A stretch of DNA of 64,000 nt from Prorocentrum cordatum (GCA_963575745.1 CAUYUJ010001392.1:162384-226383); one strand, 5' to 3'; counted from the first letter of the stretch, positions 52,544 through 62,172 are shown. Made by a program: numbers and translations. Notes: generated from the letters alone by a model not told the origin.

Positions 52544-52939
52544 GTTCAACAGATCAAGCGGTGCAATTCCCAACCATCCTGTGGTGTTGGGTCCTCGTTT
52601 TGAAGAGGCAGCGCCCCGCGTCCCACCTCCTTCCTCCTTCCTCCTCCTCTCCTCCTCCTCCCTCATCCTCTCCCCCCCCGCCCAGCGCAGCGCTTCGTGG
52701 CCCGATAGGGAGCTTCACCGAAGAAGATATCCACAATTGCGGTACCCACAACTTCATATGGCTGGGTCCTTCGCCTGGATAATGTGTTTCCTCTGGAGGG
52801 TGGACATCTTCGGAAATCATCGGGAGGAGCCCACAGGCTCCCTATATAGCAGGTTGCGGCTGGGACACGGCGGAGAGGGCCTCGCTACAATGACAGGGAA
52901 GCCGCGGTCCAAAAAACACGCGCACACACAACGACGACA
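52544..52939. other. Junction-motif repeat and single satellite unit
   Basis: 52566-52620 carries GTGTTGGGTCCTCGTTTTGA, a motif found next to triplet arrays at 54640 and (inverted) 60040. 52690-52790 is one unit related to the 55-kb satellite. Confidence 0.6.
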
Positions 52940-53125
52940 GACATGGACCCTCCTCCTCTTTCTCCTCCTATTCCTCCTACTCCTCCCCCTTCTCCTCCTC
53001 CTCCTCCTCCTCCTCCTCCTCCTCCTCCTCCTCCTCCTCCTCCTCGCTCCTCCTCCTCCTCCTCCTCCTCCTCCTCCTCCTCTCCCCTCCTCCCCCCATC
53101 CTCTTCCTCCTCTCCTCCTCCTCCT
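52940..53125 (+). repeat. (CCT)n array
   Basis: About 185 bp of CCT/TCC repeat. Confidence 0.95.
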
Positions 53126-53360
<235 letters not shown>

Positions 53361-53503
53361 CTCCGCCTCCCCCTCGCCCTCCCGATCCCCTCCTCTTCCT
53401 CCTCTTCCCCCGTCCCCTCCGCTCCTCACCCTTCTTCTCACCCCCCTCCCCTCCTCCTCCTCACCCCCCTCCCCTCCGCTTCATCCTCCTGCCCCTTTTG
53501 CAG

Positions 53504-53600
53504 CGGGGTCCCCCCTCGATTCCCCCCCCCCCCGCGCCCGAGGACGTCGAGGAGCGGAGGCACACGTCCATCCAGGCCCGCTGGCCGCCGCCGCCGCCGC
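53504..53600 (+). CDS. Possible exon, Pro-rich, unknown protein
   Basis: After CCCCTTTTGCAG (acceptor 53502-53503) one frame reads RGPPSIPPPPAPEDVEERRH, then TSIQARWPP, before passing into CCG and GAC repeats. The splice site is good. The coding frame is uncertain because a run of 12 C lies at 53522-53533. Confidence 0.3.
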
Positions 53601-53666
53601 CAACCGCGCCGACGTCGAAGTCGCCGCCGCCGCCGTCGCCGTCGCCGCCGCCGCCGCCACCGCCGC

Positions 53667-53715
<49 letters not shown>

Positions 53716-53755
53716 CGACGACGACGACGACGACGACGACAACGACGACGACGGT
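53601..53755 (+). repeat. (CCG)n then (GAC)n array
   Basis: GCC/CCG repeat at about 53585-53665, followed by GAC/ACG repeat to about 53755. Confidence 0.95.
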
Positions 53756-53939
53756 TAACGGCCGACGGCCGACAAGCCGACGGCTGCCGGCGACGTCGAC
53801 CACGGTCGGCGGCCGCCGCCGCTGCCAGCGGCGACGGCCGACCGCCGCCGGCCTTGCACGTTTTTCACAGCGCGCGGAATTTCGCGTTGCTTCTGGCCCT
53901 GGGTCGGGTCTAGCCAGGACCCCGATTTCTAGGCCTCCC

Positions 53940-54151
53940 AGGTGGGGTCCGAGCAGATGGGGTCGAAGGATCGCGTCGCATCGCCGATGCATCGGCGATG
54001 CTTCTCGATGCGGAGCCCGCTTGTCCCCACGCCGATGGCGCCGATGCATCGGCGACGTCGCCGATGCATCGCCGACGCATCGCTGATGCATCGCCGATGC
54101 ATCGGCGCTGCGGTGCGATCCTCCGCCCCTATCTACTCGGACCCCATCTAG
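53940..54151. mobile_element. Family-2 hairpin element with 8-bp flanking repeat
   Basis: It starts AGGTGGGGTCCGAGCAGATG and ends CTCGGACCCCATCTAG. The interior has repeated GATGCATCGGCGATG and GATGCATCGCCGA forms. AGGCCTCC (53931-53938) and AGGCCTCT (54153-54160) flank it. Confidence 0.88.
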
Positions 54152-54271
54152 GAGGCCTCTACGGTTAACGTGAGCCGCTTAGTGAGTCGGCCCCGAGCCC
54201 CAAAACATGGACTGGAATCACTGAGCTGGTCTGCCGTAGCCGGCTTCTCTTCGTGTGGCGGCAGTTCTCGG

Positions 54272-54472
54272 TAATGCGGGATGACGATTAATCAAAAAAT
54301 GTGAGAGAACGATTAAAACATAGTTCATTGCTATTTCTGCAGAACTTTCTGATTGGAGGAGAACGATTTAAAAATAGTTTTCCAGCCTGCGGCCGGTTTT
54401 TTCTAATCGTCATCCCGGGCGCCGCCGCGTGAACACGACCCCTGGTCATTTATTAACCGTCATCCTCCATTA
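54272..54472 (+). mobile_element. Family-6 TIR element
   Basis: It starts TAATGCGGGATGACGATTAA and ends GTCATCCTCCATTA, with internal AACGATT and AATAGTTTTCCAGCC blocks. An inverted-orientation copy lies at 57764-57965. No target-site duplication longer than about 2-3 bp was seen. Confidence 0.88.
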
Positions 54473-54679
54473 GTACAGTGGGGCGGGGGGGGCGCGTTCC
54501 CAAGTGCAGACCGCTGAACCAGGTTCCACTGAAAGCAGTTCCGCCAACGGTCGACCCGATCGATGCAGCACGAAAACATGCAGCCGGAAGGTGAGGCCCA
54601 GGGCTCCTTGGTGAAGTTTTGTGCCCAGCCCTCCCGTGTTGTGGGGTCCTCGCTTTGATGAGTCAGTGACCCGCGTCCC

Positions 54680-54900
54680 TCCTCCTCCTCCTCCTCCTCC
54701 TCCTCCTCCTCCTCCATCCTCCTCTTGCTCCTCCTCCTCCTCCCTCCTCTCCCTCCTCCTCCTCCTCTTTTTTCCCCCTCCTCCCTCCTCCCACACCTGC
54801 CTCAACCATCCGCATGCCAATTCTTTGATAAGTCAGTGACCCGCGTCCTGCTCCTCCTCCTCCTCCTCCTCCTCCTCCTCCTCCTCCTCCTCCTTTCCTC
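54680..54900 (+). repeat. Two (CCT)n arrays, each preceded by a shared motif
   Basis: CCT arrays at about 54686-54790 and 54848-54900. Both follow AGTCAGTGACCCGCGTCC, and both are followed by CCTCCTCCCACACCTGCCTCA with CCGCATGCCAATT. Confidence 0.9.
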
Positions 54901-54954
54901 CTTTTTCCCCCTCCTCCCTCCTCCCACACCTGCCTCAGCCCTCCGCATGCCAAT

Positions 54955-55760
54955 TGGGATTGGGCAACCCCTTGAAACGCTTCGTGACCACATTGGGATC
55001 TCCACCGAAGGCCGCCTTGGCACAGCCCGCATTGCGTACCGGCGCCTCGATTCGGCACACCTTGCACACGCTTGCAAGGAGCACCCGCAGCGAATACGTC
55101 ACACCCCTCACTAGTTTCGCTGCCCCAGAGAGAATCACCAAAGGCCCCAGCGACAGCGTCCCATGGTGCACCCGCACACAATACGACACACCCGTCACGC
55201 GTTTTGTGGCCCGTAGGGAGATCCGCCGAAGGCCCGCGTGGCATAGTCCGCACGACGCACCCACGCCCGATTCGGCACACCCCTCACACGCTTCGTGCAC
55301 GGCGTACCCGCACCCTGCTTCGGAAACTCCTCACAGGTCTCGTGTCCCCACAGGGATCTCCACCGAAGGCCCCCGTTGCACAGTCCGCATTGCGCACCAG
55401 CGCCTCGCTTCGGCACACATTGCACACGTTGCGTGGCGTTATGGGGGGCTCCACCGAAGGCCGCAGTGGCACAGTCCGCATGACGCACCCGCGCCCGATT
55501 CGGCACACCCCTCACACGTTTCGTGCACGGCGCACTCGCACCTGGTTCGGCACACTCCTCACACGTCTCGCGTCCCCACAGGGAGCTCCACCGAAGGCCC
55601 CCGTGGCACAGTCCGCGCGGCGCATCCGCGCCCGATTTGGTGCACCTCTCACACGTTCTGTGGCCCCAAGGGAGCCACCCTGAAGGCCCAGGTGACACAG
55701 TCCGCATGGCACGCCAGCACCCGATTCGGCACACCTTACCAGCCTGGAACATATCCCTAT
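54955..55760 (+). repeat. Satellite array of a roughly 90-bp unit
   Basis: About nine diverged units with landmarks CGGCACACCCCTCACACGTT, TCGTGGCCCCACAGGGA, GCTCCACCGAAGGCCCCCGT and GGCACAGTCCGCAT. Further single units lie at 46092, 52695 and 55895, and an opposite-orientation array at 59520-59815. All frames are mostly open because of the composition. No conserved protein was seen. Confidence 0.9.
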
Positions 55761-55980
55761 CCCTATGTTTGACATCACCTCACCTCGATGCCGATCTTAA
55801 GGATTCCCTCAGTTTTTGCGGGCCTATCCCTAAGATTGTCCTCGCTTTTTGCTCGCTCATCTTCGGGATAGGGATTTGTTTGAGGCTGGTTAACACCCCT
55901 CACACGTCTCGTGGCTCTGCGGGGAGCTCCTCCGAGAATGGCGTTCGCAGCTGCGGTGTTCACCCACGGCTGACCAAGAG

Positions 55981-56208
55981 TATGGTTGCGTCGCCCGCCG
56001 GGGCACCTTCCCGTGGCGTCGGGACCCAGGGGACGACTCGGAGGGGCTCGACGTGTACAGCCAGGGCGCCCGCGCGAGGGCTGCTCCGGGCTCGGGATGG
56101 CCGGTGGTTCCGGGGTCGCTCCGCAGACCCGGGTCGGGGGACCCGTTCGTGGCCGAGGCTCGCTGTGACCCCTTCGTTCCCCATACTCGGCGGCGGGCGA
56201 GGGGGGAG
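55981..56208 (+). CDS. Probable exon, unknown protein
   Basis: 76 codons open between CAAGAG at 55975-55980 and a strong donor (GAG|GTGAGAAG) at 56209. Third positions are strongly G/C. The peptide begins YGCVARRGTFPWRRDPGDDS, includes EGLDVYSQGARARAAPGSGW and ends CDPFVPHTRRRARGE. It is not repetitive and other frames look less protein-like. I do not recognise it. The following intron would begin exactly with the family-8 repeat. Confidence 0.4.
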
Positions 56209-56530
56209 GTGAGAAGGAGGAGGCCCTCTCAGGAGGCGGTGGGACTTCTCAGAAGCCCCTGGCGCCTTCTGAGGAGTCTTCTGTGGTGCCTCTGGGGAAG
56301 ACTCTGAAACACTTCTCCGCAGGCCGGGGGACTTCCGAGCCTTCTTTTGGAAGCCCGAAATGGGTACGGAAAGAATGGGTACAATGCCCAACAACAAGTG
56401 TTGTCCCAAACCATCGGCGGCCGCTGTTGGGCAGGCGGCCTTCTGTCTCGAATGGACACAGGCAGCGGCGGCGCGGACAGCGAGTCCTGTTCCAAATGCA
56501 CAGGAGCTGCTGTTGGGCATTGTGCCCATT
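56209..56530 (+). repeat. Family-8 dispersed repeat, plus orientation
   Basis: It starts GTGAGAAGGAGGAGGCCCTC and continues through CTCAGAAGCCCCTGGCG, TGGGTACAATGCCCAACAAC and CGGCGGCCGCTGTTGGGCAG. It matches the reverse complement of 37725-38045. Confidence 0.82.
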
Positions 56531-56592
56531 CTTCCCGTGCCCATTCCGTTCGTGCAGACTTCTTCAGAAGGCCTTCGGTCGAACGCCGACAC

Positions 56593-56637
56593 GGAGTCGC
56601 CGACACTCCGCGACGCGAGCGGAGTGTCGGCGACTCC
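56593..56637. repeat. Perfect 19-bp hairpin
   Basis: GGAGTCGCCGACACTCCGC, a 7-base loop (GACGCGA), then the exact complementary arm GCGGAGTGTCGGCGACTCC. It is followed by a CTCAG at 56638-56642. Confidence 0.95.
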
Positions 56638-56824
56638 GCTCAGGAGGCCTTTGCGCGACCGCCTGCGATCTCGCGCCCCCCTCGCTCGCCGCCGACACTC
56701 CGCGCCCGCCGCGTCTCGCGCCGGGTGTGTGCGGCAGGGGCGCGTCGTGTCGGCGAGGCTGCGGCCGGACCGGGCCGATCCGAGGCGATCTGGCGATGGG
56801 AAGCGCCGCAGGTCGTTCCAGCTT

Positions 56825-57012
56825 TGCGTCGGGCGTGTCCCTCCACAGGGGGATGTTCGACGAAAAATACAGGATACCCAAAAATCCCAAAATAGTCCAA
56901 ACATGGTCTTGGGACTATATATATATATATATACACACCTTTTTGGGGTAGTTTTTGGGTATTTTCGATTTTTCGTCGAAAATCCCCCTGTAGGGGGACA
57001 GGCCCGACTTAA
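56825..57012. mobile_element. Family-1 MITE-like element with (AT)n core
   Basis: The ends GCGTCGGGCGTGTCCCTCCA and GGGGGACAGGCCCGACTTAA are continued inward by GGGGGATGTTCGACGAAAAA and TTTTTCGTCGAAAATCCCCC. TATATATATATATATATA lies at about 56919-56936. It is flanked by TTCCAGCTT (56816-56824) and TTCAAGCTT (57013-57021). Confidence 0.92.
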
Positions 57013-57021
57013 TTCAAGCTT

Positions 57022-57285
57022 CACGTCGGGCGGGTCCCTCCACAGGAGGAGTGTTCAAAAATAGTCCAATAATAGTATGGGGGCGATTTCTGTTACCATG
57101 TTTAGCATCTGGGGGGTATTTTTGGAGGGGGGTATTTTTGGAGGGGAATTTCAAAAAAATAGTCCAATAATAGTATGGGGGCGATTTTTATTACCATGTT
57201 TCGCATCTGGGGGGTATTTTTGGAGGGGGGGGGGGGGGCAATTTTCCGTCCAAGATCTGCCTGTAGGAGGACTGGCCCGACCTAA
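57022..57285. mobile_element. Second family-1 element sharing the same target site
   Basis: Ends CACGTCGGGCGGGTCCCTCC and GGAGGACTGGCCCGACCTAA. The interior has a 60-bp direct repeat (AATAGTATGGGGGCGATTT, ATTACCATGTTTCGCATCTG). TTCAAGCTT flanks at 57013-57021 and 57286-57294. Confidence 0.92.
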
Positions 57286-57294
57286 TTCAAGCTT

Positions 57295-57763
57295 GAACGA
57301 TGCAGTTTTTCGCCGGCGGCGAGCCCGAGGCAGTCGGCACCAGCGTGGGTTCTTCGGGGCAACCGAGAAGCAGATGGTCTGTCAGGCGTGCAAGAGAGAA
57401 GGGCTGAGACGAGGGCGGCCGCGCGAAGGGTGGAGGGGGAGGGCGCTCGGACGTGAAGGACTCGGTGAGCGGGCCAGAGCGGCCAGCCAGGGCAACGGGG
57501 GCCGCGGCAGCAGCCGGGGCCGGAGCCAGGGCGCACCCGCGGGCGCTTGCCAGGGCGCAGCGACGGTGACGAACAGGGCTGAAGGATACACGCGGTGTCA
57601 GAAGCCAACTGCCCGGGTCGTCACGACCCGAACCTGCCGCACATCACACTCCGCCTGGTCGGCGAAGAAGCCACCGAGTTCGGCGAAGGAGTTCTGTGTC
57701 TGTGCATGGACGCTCCGGCACCCTGCGGGTTGGGAACTTGGGGCGCATCTGCGACGAAACCCT
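57295..57763 (+). CDS. Possible coding region, unknown protein
   Basis: The best part is 57602-57763, after GGTGTCAG: it reads ANCPGRHDPNLPHITLRLVG, then EEATEFGEGVLCLCMDAPAP and GLGTWGASATKPL, with G/C-rich third positions and folded-protein character. The upstream part (57295-57600) is open in an Arg/Gly-rich frame (QACKREGLRRGRPREGWRG). The open stretch ends where a family-6 element begins. No family was recognised. Confidence 0.3.
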
Positions 57764-57965
57764 TAATGGAGGATGACGATTAATAAATGACCGGGGGTCG
57801 TGTTCACGCGGCGGCGCCCAGGATGACGATTAGAAAAAACCGGCCGCGGGCTGGAGAACTATTTTGTTTAATCGTTCGCCTCCAGTCAGAAAATTGTGCA
57901 GAAATAGCAGAAACTATTTTTTTTAATCGTTCCCCCCATTTTTTATTGATCGTCATCCCGCATTA
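57764..57965 (-). mobile_element. Family-6 TIR element, inverted relative to 54272-54472
   Basis: It starts TAATGGAGGATGACGATTAA and ends ATCGTCATCCCGCATTA. Its reverse complement aligns with the first copy along its whole length, including CCCGGGCGCCGCCGCGTGAAC. Confidence 0.9.
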
Positions 57966-58288
57966 GTCAACCAGACAACTGGGTGCATACCTCGAACCTC
58001 TCCCGACGGCCCCCACGACGACCGACGACGGCAGAGGCGACCGGGGCCCCCGAGCGGCTGTCGGGGGGAGAGGGGGAGGAGGAGGACGCCAAGGGCTGTG
58101 ATGTTCCAACCTGCTGTAGCCTTGACCACCCGAAAAAATTTCGAGCACCAAAGAAGTACCGAAGCTCGCGGGTTTTCACGTGTCGGGTGATGGGCGACAC
58201 TCGTCCGACACCTTTTCGACACTTGTCCGGGGGCTCAACATTATTTATGGGATGTGGTCCTTAAGTACGATGGGAGCAACATGCAGGC

Positions 58289-58451
58289 AAAATCCCTAAT
58301 AAGGACGCGCGACTTTGCTCTGGGTACCCCTGCGTTCTTGCTCTTCCTTGCTCTTTCGTCCTTGAGGTTTTCGTCGCCCGCCGCCTCAAAAATCCCAACT
58401 TCGGCTTCCATGGGTCTTGCGTCCTTACCGCGCGTCCTTGTTAGGGCTTTT
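58289..58451. mobile_element. Single-copy TIR element, 163 bp
   Basis: AAAATCCCTAATAAGGACGC with GCG (58289-58311) and its near-perfect complement CGCGCGTCCTTGTTAGGGCT with TTT (58429-58451). A plus-strand open frame through it, with a hydrophobic start, is explained by the element rather than by a gene. Confidence 0.75.
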
Positions 58452-58579
58452 GATTGTAAGCCAAGGAGGAGGTTCGAGCAGGAGCAAACACACACAAGGT
58501 CGCACCCGAGGACGTCCGTCGACTCCGAGCTTCGGGCCCAGCTTGGGCTCCGGGACTGCCGGGCCCCGATCCAGGATTC

Positions 58580-58640
58580 AGTCGGGCCTGCCCCTCTACA
58601 GGGGGGATATTCAAAAATAATCAAAAAATTAGCCTGGCGA
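58580..58640. mobile_element. Truncated family-1 left end
   Basis: AGTCGGGCCTGCCCCTCTAC with AGGGGGGATATTCAAAAATA, then similarity is lost. A fragment resembling the 46-kb and 52-kb satellite units follows, inverted. Confidence 0.75.
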
Positions 58641-59307
58641 AGGACCCAACCATATGCAGCTGCGAGTACCGCACGGATATGAGACGAAGGAGGGGGCACG
58701 CAAACTAGGCCCCTCTTCTCATAGGCACCGCGCCACTGCATGGACGAGGCACAGGGCAGCGCGGGCAGGAGGTGGCGGGCGGAGAAGGAGAGCTCACTGG
58801 GGCGAGCCAACACATCAGTATCATCATCGCATCATGAGACCTGTTACTGGGCACGCAGGAAGAGGTGACGGAGACACCGTGTAGATGTCGAAGGCAGGTC
58901 AGCAGCGGCAGAAACGAGACGGGGAAGCGCGCGGTCAAGAAGCGATGGGAAGCAGGAGGAGCGAGAGACGAGGGGAGACGTTTTTGCCTCCAGACCGACA
59001 GCGAGCCACGCAGAATGCAGCGCGCAGGCGGCGCCGCGCGAAAGTGCCTGGGAAGCCCTCGCCGACGCGGACTGGTCATCCCGAGGGAATCCCATCGACG
59101 CGCGGGGGCTGTCCATTGCGACTCTGAATCAACGGATAGCGCCCCCGTACTGCGTGGCGAGGCGTGCGAAAATGGCGCGATCTGGGTGAAATCCCCCGAC
59201 AGGCGCCGGTCATCCTCTGGCGAGAAATCCCGACGACGAGCTGAGGTCATCCAAGCGTCAGCGACAACCAGCGCGCGCCGCTGGCTCGTGCGGGGCCGCT
59301 CCCCAGG
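58641..59307. other. Unassigned spacer, possibly 3' flank of the minus-strand exon
   Basis: Moderate GC with open frames on both strands and no supported motif. Confidence 0.4.
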
Positions 59308-59511
59308 TCAGGCCTCGCGGATGAACTCGCTGAAGCCCAGCTCTCTGGCGAGGGCCGTCGCCTCCCTCCTGCACCGCTTCGTGCGCGCAGCAAACTGCTC
59401 CAGCTGCTTCCGCAAGCCCTCCGGCGGCCCTGCCAGGAAGAACTCGATGAGCGGCGCCCGCATGAGCAGGAGATCCTCGTGGCGCGTGGCGCGCGAGATC
59501 AGCACGTAGAG
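59308..59511 (-). CDS. Terminal exon, possibly a PIF1-like helicase C-terminus
   Basis: On the minus strand, GGCTGGAG gives an acceptor, and 67 codons run to TGA at 59308-59310. The start LYVLISRATRHEDLLLMRAP resembles motif VI of superfamily-1 helicases of the PIF1 group (LYVALSRA-type). GPPEGLRKQLEQFAARTKRC and a basic helical end follow. Third positions are strongly G/C. Only this last motif is present, so the helicase label is tentative. Upstream of the acceptor the DNA is satellite, so that intron would be made of tandem repeat. Confidence 0.45.
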   Translation of the reverse strand, partial: LYVLISRATRHEDLLLMRAPLIEFFLAGPPEGLRKQLEQFAARTKRCRREATALARELGFSEFIREA

Positions 59512-59518
59512 CTCCAGC

Positions 59519-59814
59519 CAACCACGAAACGTGTAAGGGGTGTGCCAAATATGGGGTGGCGGCGGCAGGCGGACGCAGCCATTTGGGCTTTAGATGGAGC
59601 TCCCTATGGGGCCACGAAACGTGTGAGGGGTGTGCCAACATTGGGCGGCGGCGGCATGCGGACGCAGCCATTTGGGCCTTCGGTGGAGCTCCCTATGGGG
59701 CCACGAAACGTGTGAGGGGTGTGCCAAAATTGGGTGGCGGCGGCATGCGGACGCAGCCATTTGGGCCTTCGGTGGAGCTCCCTATGGGGCCACGAAACGT
59801 GTGAGGGGTGTGCC

Positions 59815-59815
<1 letters not shown>
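59519..59815 (-). repeat. Satellite array, about 3.4 units of 87-90 bp
   Basis: Units run GCCACGAAACGTGTGAGGGG, TGTGCCAA, GGCGGCGGCATGCGGACGCA and GCCATTTGGGCCTTCGGTGG. It is the inverted relative of the 54955-55760 array. Neighbouring units here are nearly identical, so this array is younger or more homogenised. Confidence 0.92.
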
Positions 59816-59884
<69 letters not shown>

Positions 59885-59990
59885 GTGGTGATGATGATGA
59901 TGACCGACAACCACGATGTGGATGATGATGATGATGATGACGATACTCATGATGATGAGCATGATGATGATGGTGATGATGATGGGAGGA
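59816..59990 (+). repeat. (GAT)n array
   Basis: About 70 bp of perfect GAT repeat, then interrupted GAT/GAC to about 59990. Confidence 0.95.
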
Positions 59991-60054
59991 GGGGGGAGGG
60001 GACAGCGGGAGGAGGAACGCGGGGCACCGTCTCTTCAAAACGAGGACCCAACAC

Positions 60055-60180
60055 CACAGAATGGTTGGGAAATAGTTTGGGGACTATTTTTTACAGTTTT
60101 TGAATATTTGAGGTGCATTTTGTGGGGAATTTTTATGGTTCGTCCAAAATCCGCCTGTAGGGGGGCACGCCCGACCTAAA
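60055..60180. mobile_element. 3' half of a family-1 element
   Basis: It has GGGGACTATTTTTT, TTCGTCCAAAATCCGCCTGT and GGGCACGCCCGACCTAA. The left end is missing. It is preceded by the inverted junction motif AAACGAGGACCCAACACCAC. Confidence 0.8.
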
Positions 60181-60475
60181 TCCATGAGGAGAGACTGGCC
60201 AGGATGGACCAAGGATGGAGTGCCGGAGCTGATCCACGCCGCCTCTCGTGGGGACAGGGCCAGGCAAGCGCTGGGCCCCCGCCTGGGTCGCCTGGGGGCC
60301 TCTTAGGACACTGTCGGAGTCCGTCTGGGAGGCCCCTTGGGCGATCTTGGGAGGGATCCCGGGGCCCCTGCGGCTTCCCTGTGTAGGAGCTGGGGCCCCG
60401 CTCGGGGTCCTCACGTCCGGGGTATCTTGGGCAGCCTGGGGGACCTCTTGCGCCTGTCCTGCCCTCCCTGGGCCG
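60181..60475 (+). repeat. GGGGCC-type short repeats
   Basis: Imperfect TGGGGGCCTCTTGG/GGCCCCTTGGG repeats like those at 10780 and 47700. No gene was seen. Confidence 0.5.
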
Positions 60476-60565
60476 GATCAGGGCCAGAGAGGCAGCGGCG
60501 AGGACCAGGGCGACGAGGCGGACGACCACGACGAAGACCACGACCAAGACGACGACGACGACGAC

Positions 60566-60597
<32 letters not shown>

Positions 60598-60640
60598 CGG
60601 CGGCGGCGGCGGCGACGGCGACGGCGGCGGCGAGGGAAGC
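60476..60640 (+). repeat. (GAC)n/(GGC)n array
   Basis: GAC/ACG triplets grade into GGC GAC hexamers. Confidence 0.95.
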
Positions 60641-60813
60641 CATGAGAGGCGACGCCTCGAGAATCCCTGACACACCGAAGACGCGCGCGAGCGGTGCCCG
60701 GAGCCCAAGCTCCGTGCGGCAGTGCCCGAGCCAGACCGCTCCGCGAGGGCGCAGCCTCGCCCGCCGCGAAGAGATCGCGCGGCCCCGGGATCTCTCCGGG
60801 AGGGCCCGCCCAG

Positions 60814-61070
60814 GCCCCCGCCGACCTGGCGGCCCTGGGGGACCTCCTCGACGCCGACGCCATGTCGCCACAGATGGCCGTCCTGGAGCCGCGGCCGCCA
60901 CGCCAGCGGCTCCGGCTCGGCGGCGGCCCGGGCGGCAGCTGCCCCGCCGCGGCGGCAGCCCCCGCCTCGCCAGACGGACCGCCGAGGGGCGACGGCGCCT
61001 CCGCCGACGCCGCCGCCGCCGCCAACGGCGACGACGGCACCGACCGCCGTGGACGACCGCCGCCGCCGCA
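60814..61070 (+). CDS. Possible exon, unknown protein
   Basis: After CCCGCCCAG (60812-60813) a frame with strong G/C third positions reads APADLAALGDLLDADAMSPQ, then MAVLEPRPPRQRLRLGG. It becomes Ala/Pro/Gly/Asp-rich and runs into a GAC array. A second exon-like piece lies just upstream in another frame (about 60675-60790, DARERCPEPKLRAAVPEPDR). The family is unknown. Confidence 0.3.
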
Positions 61071-61141
<71 letters not shown>

Positions 61142-61155
61142 CGACGACGAGGGCG
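61071..61155 (+). repeat. (GAC)n array
   Basis: About 85 bp of GAC/ACG repeat. Confidence 0.95.
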
Positions 61156-61276
61156 GCGGGCGGCGGGCGGCGGGCGGCGACCGCCGTGTACGGCCGCCCA
61201 GCGGCGACCGTCGCCCTGAGATCCTGGCGTCTGCGCGCAGGGCGTGCGGCGCGGAGCGCCACGGCGGCGCCTAGGC

Positions 61277-61439
61277 TTTAGTCGGGCCTGTCCCCCTGCA
61301 GGGGGAATCTATGCACAAACATAGGCAAAAAATAGTCGGGGGACTATTTTTTAGAATTTTGGGAGATTTTCCGTGCATGCTTGGGGTAGTGCTTATTTTT
61401 CGCCCACAATCCGCCTGTACGGGGGCACGCCCGACCTGA
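61277..61439. mobile_element. Family-1 MITE-like element with 8-bp TSD
   Basis: Ends TTTAGTCGGGCCTGTCCCCC and CGGGGGCACGCCCGACCTGA. GCCTAGGC (61269-61276) and GCCTGGGC (61440-61447) flank it. Confidence 0.9.
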
Positions 61440-62172
61440 GCCTGGGCGTCAAGACCACCTATCTTGCGCTACCCATGCGGTGCCTGCCGAGGCCAGTTGG
61501 GACCAGCCCAGCAGCTCAAAACCCTGGCGGGGCCGCCCCGAACGCCCTGAGATCGGGCAGGGCCGCCCCAAATGCCCAAATGCCTTGTTGCACCACGGGC
61601 GATGTTGCCCTGTTTCGGACCGCGGGACCCTCACGGATCGATCCGGCCCGAGAAATGGCGCAGAAAGGTGGGTTCAGGTGGCGACGATATTAGGATTTGC
61701 GCGTGACGTTGGATCTCAGAAGTGTTTCTATCATTCAGATCGCCTAAGGCCGCCACACATGACGGCGACGACGGAGGCGGTGATGGCGACGACGGCGATT
61801 GCGGTGGCGACGCAGGCGGCAACGGCGGGTCGCTACCGCAGAAAGATGGGGTTCAGGGCTCCGGTCGAGATTTCCTGCGGAGGTGCCATTTGTTCGTGAC
61901 GTGGGATCTCTGGGGATGGCGACGGCGGCGACGGCGACGGCGGCGCTGGCGGCGACGGCGGCGGTCCTCGCGTCGCCTGTCATGGCGACGGCGGCGGCAG
62001 CGGCGGCAGTCTTTCGGTATCGGTGGCGGCGACGGCGCGCAGGCACCCCCACGGAGGTCCAACAGCATCGCTCGTTGCGAAACGAGGAGAAGGATGTTGA
62101 GGAGGAGGAGGGGAGGAGGAGGTTGAGGAGGAGGAGGAGGAGGAGGAGGAGGAGGAGGAGGAGGAGGAGGAG
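61440..62172. repeat. Spacer grading into (GGC/GAC)n and (GGA)n arrays
   Basis: 61440-61740 is unassigned. 61755-62060 is an interrupted GGCGAC array. 62095-62172 is a GGA array. No gene was supported. Confidence 0.7.

Noticed and set aside
54955-55760. Long open frames across the 55-kb satellite as a repetitive protein
   Set aside because: Units are not a consistent multiple of three and the frames shift between units, so no single protein repeat is maintained.
58254-58682. Plus-strand frame with a hydrophobic, signal-peptide-like start
   Set aside because: It lies inside a 163-bp inverted-repeat element and then enters a truncated family-1 element.
59816-59990. Possible CRISPR or other regularly spaced array
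   Set aside because: It is a plain GAT microsatellite. No spacer-repeat pattern exists anywhere in the window.
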